DNA of 64,000 nucleotides. Source: Kordiimonas marina. Lineage in GTDB: Bacteria > Pseudomonadota > Alphaproteobacteria > Sphingomonadales > Kordiimonadaceae. The DNA is taken from NCBI RefSeq assembly GCF_023006325.1, contig NZ_JAINDF010000004.1:434001-498000 (forward strand). Direction: 5' to 3'. The position numbers and the translations under genes are program-made. Below are positions 54,480 through 63,097 of this stretch, in pieces. The number at the start of each line of letters is the position of its first letter. Positions within the stretch are counted from its first letter, which is position 1. The notes beneath the pieces were generated by a model. That model saw only the letters and a list, made by a program, of their open reading frames with translations, was not told the DNA's origin and did not search any database.

Positions 54480-54566
54480 AACAGCCAGGCTGTTCACCCC
54501 TGCACTATAACAGTTAAATTCATGCCCGGAAGCCCCAATACCGTAACGGCCATAACCCGGGCATGA
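54480..54566. promoter_or_regulatory. Palindromic control region between the kinase and PhyH genes
   Basis: A perfect palindrome AACAGCC-A-GGCTGTT at 54480-54494 lies about 11 bases before a TATAAC box (54506-54511), as an operator would. Farther on, TCATGCCCGG (54520-54529) pairs with CCGGGCATGA (54557-54566), a perfect 10-bp stem enclosing the small hairpin CCG-TAA-CGG. Confidence 0.5.
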
Positions 54567-54627
54567 CAGGCCGGATCAAACAGGCTACATAGAAAACCGG
54601 TTCCAATTCAGCTGTGGAAAGCCCTTT

Positions 54628-55665
54628 ATGCCGCGCATTCTTTACATCCATATGTGGCCCATCTGGCTGCTTGGCCTCCTGAGCGGCGGCAAGTCTTTCA
54701 AGGCCAACCCCATTCTGGGCGCGCGGCTCCTGAATTTCCTTGGGCTGCATGTGCTGCGCGTCGTGCTGGCGCATGGGTTCGCGCATATCCGCTGGCTGAT
54801 GCTGAGGCCGATGATGCCCCCGAGCGAGCGAGCGGCTTATCACCGGGACGGCTTTGTGGCGCTTGAAGGCTTCCTGTCGGCGGACGAGGTCAAAGCCATC
54901 CGCGCCGAGCTTGCCGCCTATAAGGGCGAGGCGCGCCAGATGCTGCAGGGCGATACCGCGACCCAGAAAATCCTGCTCACGGACGACATGCTGGTCCCCT
55001 GCCCACAGCTCAATAAAGCGGTAACGGCAAAGGGTTTCCTGCACCGGCTTTACTATTGTGGTGCCAAGGCGCACCGGCCGCTTCTCTATATCCAGCGCAT
55101 CCGCAATGGCTGGTGTGAGGGCGCCGCTGACCCGCAGAAAGCCATGCATTCGGACACGTTCCACCCCACCATGAAGGCCTGGCTGTTCCTGGAGGACGTC
55201 ACGCCCGAGAAAGGGCCGTTCACCTATGTGCGCGGCTCCCAAAAGCTGACGCTCAAGCGGCTCGGGTGGGAATACAGGCGCTCCCTCGTCGCGGCGCGCA
55301 TTCATGACGGCTATTCCGAAAAAGGGTCCTTCCGGGCCGATGACGACGATCTCAAGGCCATGGACCTGCCCGCGCCCGAAGGGCTGACCGCAAAGGCAGG
55401 GACCTTCGTCATCGCCAACACCAACGGCTTCCATGGCCGCGGGCAAGCAGCCGAAGGCGCAAGCCGGTTGGAGATATGGGCCTATAGCCGCCATAACCCG
55501 ATGAACCCGCTGCCGGGCTTCGCCAGCCTTGCGCTCAGCCGTTTGGAATACGCATTGACGCAAGCCTTCTGGCGCCATAAGGACCGGGAAGCCGCGCAGA
55601 AAGGCTATCCCGCCACCTGGCACCTGATCCCGGCGGAGAAGATGCTGGACGGGCTTGAGGACTAA
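54628..55665 (+). CDS. Phytanoyl-CoA dioxygenase (PhyH) family protein
   Basis: A 345-residue Fe(II)/2-oxoglutarate-dependent dioxygenase. Iron ligands are His174 and Asp176 (AMHSDTFHP) and His269 (GFHGRGQ); Arg280 (ASRLEIWA) should bind 2-oxoglutarate. The PhyH entry pattern YHRDGFVALEGFLSADEVKA is present. An N-terminal extension of about 65 residues is hydrophobic (PIWLLGLLSGG) and may touch the membrane. Substrate unknown; family members hydroxylate lipids, antibiotics or osmolytes. ATG at 54628 follows GGAAAG. It precedes glmU by 107 bp. Confidence 0.88.
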   Translation: MPRILYIHMWPIWLLGLLSGGKSFKANPILGARLLNFLGLHVLRVVLAHGFAHIRWLMLRPMMPPSERAAYHRDGFVALEGFLSADEVKAIRAELAAYKGEARQMLQGDTATQKILLTDDMLVPCPQLNKAVTAKGFLHRLYYCGAKAHRPLLYIQRIRNGWCEGAADPQKAMHSDTFHPTMKAWLFLEDVTPEKGPFTYVRGSQKLTLKRLGWEYRRSLVAARIHDGYSEKGSFRADDDDLKAMDLPAPEGLTAKAGTFVIANTNGFHGRGQAAEGASRLEIWAYSRHNPMNPLPGFASLALSRLEYALTQAFWRHKDREAAQKGYPATWHLIPAEKMLDGLED

Positions 55666-55772
55666 CTGCCAATCTTCGCCATCCGCCATCATATTGCCGA
55701 ATTATTGTTCAGATTGTCGTGCGTTAGCGCTATTGTCCATTAACGTTATTTTTTCAGGGGTTTAGCAGAGCA

Positions 55773-57134
55773 ATGCCTGCACAGGATATCACCGCCATCA
55801 TTCTTGCCGCAGGCAAGGGAACCCGCATGAAGTCGGACCTGCATAAGGTCCTGCATCCGATCGGCGGCAAGCCGATACTGCGCCACCTGCTGGATACGGT
55901 TTCGGGCCTCGCGCCCGCGCGCACGCTGCTGGTCGTCGGCATGGGGCGGGACCAGGTCGCGGCCGCGGCCCCTGATGTGGAAATCGTCACGCAGGCCGAA
56001 CAACTGGGCACCGGCCACGCGGTCCTCGAAACCCGCGATGCCGTCGGCCCGCACACCGGCGACGTGATCGTGCTTTATGGCGACGTGCCCTTCATCCCGC
56101 TTTCTGTGATGCAGGCGATGATCGCCGCTCGTCATGCCACGCCGGACACCGGGCTTGTCGTCCTCGGCTTCCGTCCCGCCGACCCCGGCCGCTATGGCCG
56201 GCTGGTGCAGGATGCGGACGGCGCGCTCGAGCGCATTGTCGAATATAAGGATGCCAACGCAGAAGAACGCGCCATCGGCCTCTGCAACTCCGGCATGATG
56301 GTGATCGACGGCGCACATCTCTATGGCTGGCTGGACCAGCTTGAGAACGATAACGCCGCCGGGGAATATTATCTGACCGACCTTGTGGCCGTTGCCCGCC
56401 AGGAAGGCCATGGTGTCGCCGTGGTGGAAGCCACCGAAGACGACGTGCTCGGCGTCAACAGCCGTGCCGACCTCGCCTTGGCCGAACGTTTCTTCCAGGC
56501 AAAAAAGCGCCAGGAAGCGATGGACGCGGGCGTGACCCTCACCGACCCGGACAGTGTTTATTTCAGCCATGACACGGTGCTTGGCCGTGACGTGAGCGTG
56601 GAACCCAACGTGGTGTTCGCCCCCGGCGTGACCGTGGAAGACGGTGTGACCATCAAGGCCTTCTCGCACCTCGAAGGCACTACCGTACGTGCAGGCGCAT
56701 CCGTTGGCCCGTTCGCACGGCTCCGGCCCGGCGCGGACATCGGTGCGGGTGCCAAGATCGGCAACTTTGTCGAAATCAAAAAGGCCACGCTGGACGCAGG
56801 CGTGAAAGTCAGCCACCTCAGCTATATCGGTGACGCGACCATCGGCGCCGACGCCAACATCGGCGCGGGCACCATCACCTGCAATTATGATGGCTTCCTG
56901 AAGTTCCAGACCACCATCGGCGCCGGGGCCTTCATTGGTTCCAACACTGCGCTTGTCGCGCCTGTGAATGTGGGTGCGGGCGCGATGGTTGGCGCGGGCA
57001 GCGTGATCACCGCAGACGTGCCGGATGATGCGCTTGCGGTCGCGCGCGGCCGTCAGGAAGGGCGCGAAGGCTTCGCCAAAACTTTCCGGGAACGCCAAGC
57101 GGCCAAGAAGGCCGAGCAGAAAAAGGGCAACTGA
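55773..57134 (+). CDS. glmU: Bifunctional UDP-N-acetylglucosamine pyrophosphorylase / glucosamine-1-phosphate N-acetyltransferase
   Basis: A 453-residue enzyme making UDP-GlcNAc for peptidoglycan and lipopolysaccharide. The uridyltransferase half starts AIILAAGKGTRMKSDLHKVL and contains QAEQLGTGHAV and LYGDVPF. The C-terminal half is a left-handed beta-helix of hexapeptide repeats (GAGAKIGNFVEIKKATLDAG, IGADANIGAGTITCNYDG). Length standard. Its stop lies two bases before the glmS start, so the two are one operon. Confidence 0.97.
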   Translation: MPAQDITAIILAAGKGTRMKSDLHKVLHPIGGKPILRHLLDTVSGLAPARTLLVVGMGRDQVAAAAPDVEIVTQAEQLGTGHAVLETRDAVGPHTGDVIVLYGDVPFIPLSVMQAMIAARHATPDTGLVVLGFRPADPGRYGRLVQDADGALERIVEYKDANAEERAIGLCNSGMMVIDGAHLYGWLDQLENDNAAGEYYLTDLVAVARQEGHGVAVVEATEDDVLGVNSRADLALAERFFQAKKRQEAMDAGVTLTDPDSVYFSHDTVLGRDVSVEPNVVFAPGVTVEDGVTIKAFSHLEGTTVRAGASVGPFARLRPGADIGAGAKIGNFVEIKKATLDAGVKVSHLSYIGDATIGADANIGAGTITCNYDGFLKFQTTIGAGAFIGSNTALVAPVNVGAGAMVGAGSVITADVPDDALAVARGRQEGREGFAKTFRERQAAKKAEQKKGN

Positions 57135-57136
57135 CT

Positions 57137-58951
57137 ATGTGTGGCATTATCGGCATTCTCGGGAACACGCCTGCGGTTCCGCGCATGATGGAAGCGCTGA
57201 AGCGGCTTGAATACCGCGGCTACGATTCCGCCGGCGTCGCCACCGTTGAGGACGGCACGCTGGGCCGCAGGCGCGCACCAGGCAAGCTCGCGAATCTTGA
57301 AGCCACGCTTAAGGCTGACCCGCTCGGCGGCATGGCCGGTATCGGCCACACGCGCTGGGCCACCCACGGCTCGCCCACCGAAGCCAACGCCCACCCGCAC
57401 ATGACCGGCCGCGTGGCGATCGTCCATAACGGCATTATCGAGAATTTCCGCCCGCTCAAGGATGAGCTCCTGAAAGCTGGCGTCACGTTCGAAGGCGAGA
57501 CCGACACCGAAGTCGTCGCCCGCCTCTTAACCCGCTATCTGGATGAAGGCCTGGCGCCACGGGATGCCTTCCATAAAACCCTCAGCCGCCTTGAAGGCGC
57601 CTTTGCCCTCTGTGTGCTGATCGCGGGCGAGGACGACCTGATGTTCGGCGCGCGCGAAGGCAGCCCGCTGGTGGTCGGCCTTGGCGACGGTGAAAACTAT
57701 CTGGGCTCGGACGCCATGGCGCTCGCCGGTCTTTCCAGCAAGCTGATTTACCTCGAGGAAGGCGACTGGGCCGAATTGAGCCGGGAAAGTGTGCAGGTGT
57801 ATGACGCCGCAGGCGCGCCGGTTAAGCGCCCAGTGACGCTGAGCCAGGTGGCCGCCACCATGGTCGACAAGGGCAACTACCGCCACTTCATGCAGAAGGA
57901 AATCTTCGAGCAGCCGACCGTGGTCGCGCAGACGCTGGGGCGCTACCTGGACCCCAACAGCGGCACCGTCACCCTGCCCGACATGCCGTTCGACCTCGCG
58001 GGTGTGAACAAGGTCACGCTGGTCGCGTGCGGCACCAGCTATTATGCCGCGCTCGTCGCCCGCTACTGGATCGAGAAGATCGCGCGGGTGCCGGTCGAAG
58101 TGGATATTGCCTCCGAATTCCGCTACCGCGCGCCGGTCTACCAAAAGGACGGGCTGGCCATCTTCATCTCGCAGTCCGGCGAAACGGCGGACACACTGGC
58201 GGCCCTCCGCCACGCCAAGGCGGCCGGGCAGCATATCGCCGTGCTTGTGAATGTCATGGGCAGCACCATGGCGCGTGAAGCCGACGTGGCCCTGCCCATC
58301 TATGCCGGGCCCGAAGTTGGCGTCGCCAGCACCAAGGCCTTCACCTGCCAGCTTGCCGTGCTCGCCGCTTTCGCCATCAAACTTGGCGCGGCGCATGGGC
58401 TGGTGGATGCGGCGCAGGAAGCCGCCTATATCGCCGAGCTTGAACAAACACCGAAGCTGATGGCGCAGGTGCTGCACGCGGACGGCAAAATGGCGGACAT
58501 CGCCCGCCAGATCGCGCCCGCGCGTGACATATTGTTCGTCGGCCGCGGCATCCAGTTCCCGATCGCCATGGAAGGCGCGCTCAAGCTCAAGGAAATCAGC
58601 TATATCCACGCCGAAGGCTATGCCGCGGGGGAGCTGAAGCACGGCCCGATCGCACTGATTGACGAAACCGTGCCGGTGATCGGCCTCGCCCCCAATGACG
58701 GCCTGATCGACAAGACCATGTCGAACCTGCAGGAAATCATGGCGCGCGGTGGCCGTGTGGTGCTGATCTCCGACAATGCCGAGGATGAGGAAGGCCTTCT
58801 GGACCGCTTCCCGATGCCGAGCGCGGGCGAACTGGTGGCGCCAATCCTCTACGCCATTCCGGTGCAGCTGCTGGCCTATTATACCGCAGTCGAAAAAGGC
58901 ACGGACGTGGACCAACCCCGCAACCTCGCCAAATCCGTCACGGTGGAATAA
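57137..58951 (+). CDS. glmS: Glutamine-fructose-6-phosphate aminotransferase (isomerising)
   Basis: A 604-residue enzyme making glucosamine 6-phosphate, the first step to UDP-GlcNAc. The N-terminal Ntn glutaminase begins MCGIIGILG with the catalytic Cys2 and includes HTRWATHGSPTEANAHPH. Two SIS isomerase domains follow (VACGTSYYAALVARYWIE; ISQSGETADTLAALRHAKAA), and the C-terminus DQPRNLAKSVTVE is the fructose-6-phosphate signature. It is fused in one operon with glmU. No glmS ribozyme is expected or seen. Confidence 0.97.
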   Translation: MCGIIGILGNTPAVPRMMEALKRLEYRGYDSAGVATVEDGTLGRRRAPGKLANLEATLKADPLGGMAGIGHTRWATHGSPTEANAHPHMTGRVAIVHNGIIENFRPLKDELLKAGVTFEGETDTEVVARLLTRYLDEGLAPRDAFHKTLSRLEGAFALCVLIAGEDDLMFGAREGSPLVVGLGDGENYLGSDAMALAGLSSKLIYLEEGDWAELSRESVQVYDAAGAPVKRPVTLSQVAATMVDKGNYRHFMQKEIFEQPTVVAQTLGRYLDPNSGTVTLPDMPFDLAGVNKVTLVACGTSYYAALVARYWIEKIARVPVEVDIASEFRYRAPVYQKDGLAIFISQSGETADTLAALRHAKAAGQHIAVLVNVMGSTMAREADVALPIYAGPEVGVASTKAFTCQLAVLAAFAIKLGAAHGLVDAAQEAAYIAELEQTPKLMAQVLHADGKMADIARQIAPARDILFVGRGIQFPIAMEGALKLKEISYIHAEGYAAGELKHGPIALIDETVPVIGLAPNDGLIDKTMSNLQEIMARGGRVVLISDNAEDEEGLLDRFPMPSAGELVAPILYAIPVQLLAYYTAVEKGTDVDQPRNLAKSVTVE

Positions 58952-58978
58952 CGCCGCTCACATATGGAGGAAGCCCCC

Positions 58979-59797
58979 ATGGAAACGATCGATATTCACG
59001 GCATCAGCCTGCCCAAGCTTGGGCTCGGCACCTTCAAGCTGACGGGGGATGAGGGCCAGAAGGCGGTCGAGAATGCGCTCGCGCTTGGCTACCGCCATAT
59101 CGACACCGCGGAAATGTACGACAATGAGGAAGCGGTGGGCGCCGCTATTGCCGCGGCTGGTGTACCGCGGTCTGACCTGCATGTCACCACCAAGGTCTGG
59201 TACGACCACCTGGCGCCGGATGCCATGCGCCGCGCGTGCGAGAGCAGCCTGAAGAAGCTCGGCCTCAACCAACTCGACCTTTACCTGATCCACTGGCCCG
59301 CACCGGGCATGAACCTGGGTGGGGCGCTTGAAACCCTCGGCCAGCTGAAGGACGAAGGCCTGATCCGCGCCATGGGGGTCGCCAACTTCACCCTGCCCCT
59401 GATGCGTGAGGCGGTGGAACAGATCGGCGCGCCGATCGCCTGTAACCAGATCGAATATCACACCTTCCTGGACCAGACGCCGATGCTAACCTTCCTGCGC
59501 GGACACGGCATTCCGCTGGTGGCCTACAGCCCGCTTGGGCAGGGCCGCGTGGCCGGGAATGAGACGCTGCAAAAGATCGGCGAAAAGCATGGTGTGTCGG
59601 CGGCGCAGGTGGCGCTTAAATGGCTCCTCGATCAGGACGGCGTCATCGCCATCCCGAAAGCCGCCCGCACGGTCAGCCAGCAGGCGAACCTGGACGCCTG
59701 GGGTATCACGCTTGATGACGCGGACCGCGCGGCCATCAAGGCGCTGCCGAAAGACCAGCGCTTCTGCGCCCCGGATTTCAGCCCCAAGTGGGACTGA
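58979..59797 (+). CDS. Aldo/keto reductase (DkgA/AKR5-like)
   Basis: A 272-residue NADPH-dependent reductase of the 2,5-diketogluconate reductase group. The tetrad is Asp42 and Tyr47 (RHIDTAEMYD), Lys72 (VTTKVWYDH) and His105 (LIHWPAPG). The C-terminal GVIAIPKAARTVSQQANLDA binds the phosphate of NADPH. These enzymes reduce methylglyoxal and other reactive aldehydes. ATG at 58979 has GGAGG upstream and starts 28 bp after glmS; the earlier ATG at 58964 overlaps that site. Possibly read with glmUS. Confidence 0.93.
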   Translation: METIDIHGISLPKLGLGTFKLTGDEGQKAVENALALGYRHIDTAEMYDNEEAVGAAIAAAGVPRSDLHVTTKVWYDHLAPDAMRRACESSLKKLGLNQLDLYLIHWPAPGMNLGGALETLGQLKDEGLIRAMGVANFTLPLMREAVEQIGAPIACNQIEYHTFLDQTPMLTFLRGHGIPLVAYSPLGQGRVAGNETLQKIGEKHGVSAAQVALKWLLDQDGVIAIPKAARTVSQQANLDAWGITLDDADRAAIKALPKDQRFCAPDFSPKWD

Positions 59798-59820
59798 ACC
59801 CCACCCGAACCGACAAACAA

Positions 59821-59856
59821 AAACGGCGCCCCGATCAGGAGGCGCCGTTTTTTTTG
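59821..59856. terminator. Intrinsic terminator after the aldo/keto reductase
   Basis: AAACGGCGCC (59821-59830), ten-base loop, GGCGCCGTTT (59841-59850) with a following run of T. Lies between this gene and the convergent efflux operon. Confidence 0.85.
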
Positions 59857-59875
59857 TTTCTCTATCAGGCCGTGC

Positions 59876-62800
59876 TTATGTCCTGAGCACCCGGTAGATC
59901 GCCGGGATCACCAGCACGGTCAGCGCCGTTGAGGACAACAGGCCGAACAGCAGCGAGATGGCAAGACCCTGGAAGATCGGGTCCGCCAGGATCACTGCCG
60001 CCCCGATCATCGCCGCGAGCGCGGTCAGCATGATCGGCTTGAAGCGGATGGCGCCGGCTTCGATCAGCACCTCAACCGGCGACAGGCCGGGTGAGGCCGA
60101 ATGCCGGATGAAGTCCACAAGCAGGATCGAGTTGCGCACGATAATCCCCGCGAGCGCGATGAAACCGATCATCGACGTGGCGGTGAAGGGTGCCCCGAAC
60201 ATCCAGTGCCCCAGAAGGATACCGATGAAGGTGAGCGGCACCGGCGTCAGGATGACGAGCGGCAACTTGAAGGAGCCGAACTGGGCCACCACGAGGATGT
60301 AAATGCCCAGAAGGGCGACCCCGAAGGCGGCACCCATGTCCCGGAAGGTGACCCAGGTCACTTCCCATTCACCGTCCCACAAGAGCGTCGGATGGCTTTC
60401 ATCCTCCGGCTGGCCATGGAGCGAGATCACGGGCTTCTGAAGGCCGGTCCAGTCCTGTGCGTCCAGCGCCTTGTCGACCGCCTGCATACCGTAAAGCGGC
60501 GCTTCGAAGGCCCCGGCGAGTTCCGCCGTCACCATTTCAGCCGAGCGGCCATTGTGGCGGAAGATCGGGTAAGAATCCCGCTCCTCCTTCACTCTGACCA
60601 CATCGCCGAGTTCGACAACGCCCCGGTCACCCGGCAGCACGTTGGCGGGGATCGGCGTGGTGAGATAATCCTCATCCAGCGTCTTCTGGCCCTTCGGCCG
60701 CTCGATCCGGATCGGGATCGGCTGACGCCCGCCACCGCGGTGCGAATAGCCCACCGTCTTGCCGCCACCGAGGATCGCCAGCGTGTCGAACACGTCGCTT
60801 TCCTGCACGTGGAAATATTCGGCGTCATCGGTGGAGATGGTCGCCCTCAGCCGGCGGGCCGGAACACCGTAGCTATTGTCCACGTCGACGATGAAGGGCA
60901 CCGAACGGAAGGCCTTTTCGACCCGGGCTGCAACCGCGCGCCGGGTTTTAGCGTCCGGCCCATAGATTTCGGCAAGCAAGGTCGCCATGACCGGCGGGCC
61001 GGGAGGCGGCTCAACAACTTTGAGGCGCGTGCCCTTGGGCACATCCAGTTTCGTGAGCCGGTTGCGGATTTCGAGCGCGAGTTCGTGGCTCGTGCGGGAC
61101 CGGTCGCCCTTCGGCGTCAGGTTCAGCGCAACGTCGCCCTGCTCCGGCTTCATGCGCAGATAATAGTGGCGCACGAGGCCGTTGAAGTTGAAGGGCGACG
61201 CCGTGCCCGCGTAAGTTTGCGCGGAAATGACTTCCGGCATCTTGAGCACATTGTCTGCGATGTCCTGCGCGACCGCGTCGGTGGCTTCAACCGACGAACC
61301 TTCCGGCAGGTCGACTTCCACCGCCAGCTCCGACTTGTTGTCAAACGGCAGCAGCTTCACGGTCACATGCTTGGTGTAGAAAAGCGTGAGCGAGCCGAGG
61401 GTCAGCGCCCCGACAACACCGAGGAAGATCCAGCTTTTCTTCTTGGTCTCCAGGATCGGGCCCGCGACCATCGCATAATAATGGCCGAGCTTGCCGCCGT
61501 GCGGTTGCGCGTCAGCGTCCGCATGCGCGGGTGCCTTGCCTGCGATCTTCATCATCAGCCACGGCGTCACCATGACAGCGACGAAGAAGGAGAAGATCAT
61601 CGCGGCCGAGGCGTTCGCCGGGATCGGGCTCATATAAGGGCCCATCATGCCGGAGACGAACAGCATCGGCAGCAGTGCCGCAACCACGGTGAGCGTCGCC
61701 ACAATGGTCGGGTTGCCCACTTCCGCAACCGCGTCGATCGCGGCACGGCGGCGGTCCCTGCCATCCTTCATCGCCCAGTGGCGCGCGATATTCTCGATGA
61801 TGACAATGGCGTCATCCACCAGAATACCGATGGAGAAGATGAGCGCGAACAGCGACACCCGGTTGAGCGTGTAGCCCATCAGGTTCGAGGCGAACAGCGT
61901 CAGCAGGATGGTCACCGGAATGACGATGGCGACCACGCCAGCTTCCCGCAGGCCGATCGCGAACCAGACGAGGATGATGATCGAAACGGTGGCGAGGGCC
62001 AGGTGGAACAGAAGCTCGTTCGCCTTCTCGTTCGCGGTTTCGCCATAGTCCCGCGTCACGTCAACCTGCACGGTTTTCGGGATCAGGGTGCCTTCCAGCA
62101 TATGGACGCGGTTGAGGATCTCATCCGCTACGGTCACGGCGTTGGCGCCCGCGCGCTTGGCCAGCGCCAGCGTCACCGCCGGTACGCGCTGGATTTTGCC
62201 GTCCTTGTCCCTGGTGACATTGGCCACCAGATGCTCAGCCGTATTGGTGGCGAAGCTGACATCCGCGACATCGCGCACGTAAATCGGGCGGTTATCCCGT
62301 GAGGTCAGCAGCAGGTTGCCGACGTCTTCCGGCGTCTTCAGGGTTTCGCCCGCAAGCACCGAAATCTGCTGACCCTTGTCGCGCACCAGACCCGCCGGAA
62401 ACGACCGGTTGGCGCCCTGGACCTTACCGGCAAGCTGCTGAAGCGTGATACCATTGAGCGCGAGACGTTTGGGGTCAGGCGCGATGCGGATTTCCTCACC
62501 GGTTTCACCGACGATATAGGTCAGGCCGACATTTTCGATCTTGGCAAGTTCGGTCCTCAGCTCCCGCGCGATGCGGGTGAGGTCATTGGCGTTGATCTCC
62601 TTGTCCATGCCCGGTTTGGGCGCCAAGGTGAGCGAGACGATGGCGACATCATTGATGCCGCGTCCGACGATCAAGGGTTCGGGGATGCCGACGGGGATGC
62701 GGTCCATATTGGCGCGCACCTTGTCATGCACCCTGAGGACGGCGGCATCGGCCGAGGTGCCGACAACAAAACGCGCCGTCACCATCACCTGGTTGTCGCT

Positions 62801-63097
62801 CGTCTGGCTATAGACATGCTCAACGCCGTCGATGCCCTTGACGATGGTCTCCAAGGGTTCGGTGATCAGCTTGACCGCGTCTTCGGCCTTAAGCCCGTCC
62901 GCGCGCACATGGATATCCACCATCGGCACGGAGATTTGCGGCTCTTCCTCCCGCGGCAGCGTGACGAGCGCGATAAGCCCGAACGCGAAAGCCGCGATCA
63001 GAAAGAGCGGGGTCAGCGGCGATTTGATGAAGGCGCGTGTCAGCGCCCCCGCAATGCCCAGTTTCCCCTGTTCTTCATTCGTGGAATTTTCGCTCAT
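59876..63097 (-). CDS. RND efflux transporter permease subunit
   Basis: A 1073-residue inner-membrane pump subunit of the HAE1-like RND family. Twelve hydrophobic segments in the RND order are visible, with two large periplasmic loops. The proton-relay acidic pair lies in GILVDDAIVIIENIAR, the form seen in drug rather than metal exporters (which have VDGA). The second half repeats the pattern (GFIALAGIIVRNSILLVDFI). It starts 63097, overlapping the adaptor stop by four bases (ATGA). With the adaptor and an outer-membrane channel it would expel small molecules; no channel gene is in the window. Confidence 0.95.
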   Translation of the reverse strand: MSENSTNEEQGKLGIAGALTRAFIKSPLTPLFLIAAFAFGLIALVTLPREEEPQISVPMVDIHVRADGLKAEDAVKLITEPLETIVKGIDGVEHVYSQTSDNQVMVTARFVVGTSADAAVLRVHDKVRANMDRIPVGIPEPLIVGRGINDVAIVSLTLAPKPGMDKEINANDLTRIARELRTELAKIENVGLTYIVGETGEEIRIAPDPKRLALNGITLQQLAGKVQGANRSFPAGLVRDKGQQISVLAGETLKTPEDVGNLLLTSRDNRPIYVRDVADVSFATNTAEHLVANVTRDKDGKIQRVPAVTLALAKRAGANAVTVADEILNRVHMLEGTLIPKTVQVDVTRDYGETANEKANELLFHLALATVSIIILVWFAIGLREAGVVAIVIPVTILLTLFASNLMGYTLNRVSLFALIFSIGILVDDAIVIIENIARHWAMKDGRDRRRAAIDAVAEVGNPTIVATLTVVAALLPMLFVSGMMGPYMSPIPANASAAMIFSFFVAVMVTPWLMMKIAGKAPAHADADAQPHGGKLGHYYAMVAGPILETKKKSWIFLGVVGALTLGSLTLFYTKHVTVKLLPFDNKSELAVEVDLPEGSSVEATDAVAQDIADNVLKMPEVISAQTYAGTASPFNFNGLVRHYYLRMKPEQGDVALNLTPKGDRSRTSHELALEIRNRLTKLDVPKGTRLKVVEPPPGPPVMATLLAEIYGPDAKTRRAVAARVEKAFRSVPFIVDVDNSYGVPARRLRATISTDDAEYFHVQESDVFDTLAILGGGKTVGYSHRGGGRQPIPIRIERPKGQKTLDEDYLTTPIPANVLPGDRGVVELGDVVRVKEERDSYPIFRHNGRSAEMVTAELAGAFEAPLYGMQAVDKALDAQDWTGLQKPVISLHGQPEDESHPTLLWDGEWEVTWVTFRDMGAAFGVALLGIYILVVAQFGSFKLPLVILTPVPLTFIGILLGHWMFGAPFTATSMIGFIALAGIIVRNSILLVDFIRHSASPGLSPVEVLIEAGAIRFKPIMLTALAAMIGAAVILADPIFQGLAISLLFGLLSSTALTVLVIPAIYRVLRT

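Noticed and set aside
57000-57137. glmS ribozyme or riboswitch
   Set aside because: glmS begins two bases after glmU; there is no leader to hold one.
60101-62302. A 733-codon open frame opposite the RND permease, with similar long antisense frames at 31128-33179, 6074-7669, 15500-16867 and 44871-46421
   Set aside because: They mirror well-recognised genes on the other strand, have arginine/histidine/glycine-rich translations without domains, and are a common artefact of GC-rich codon use.
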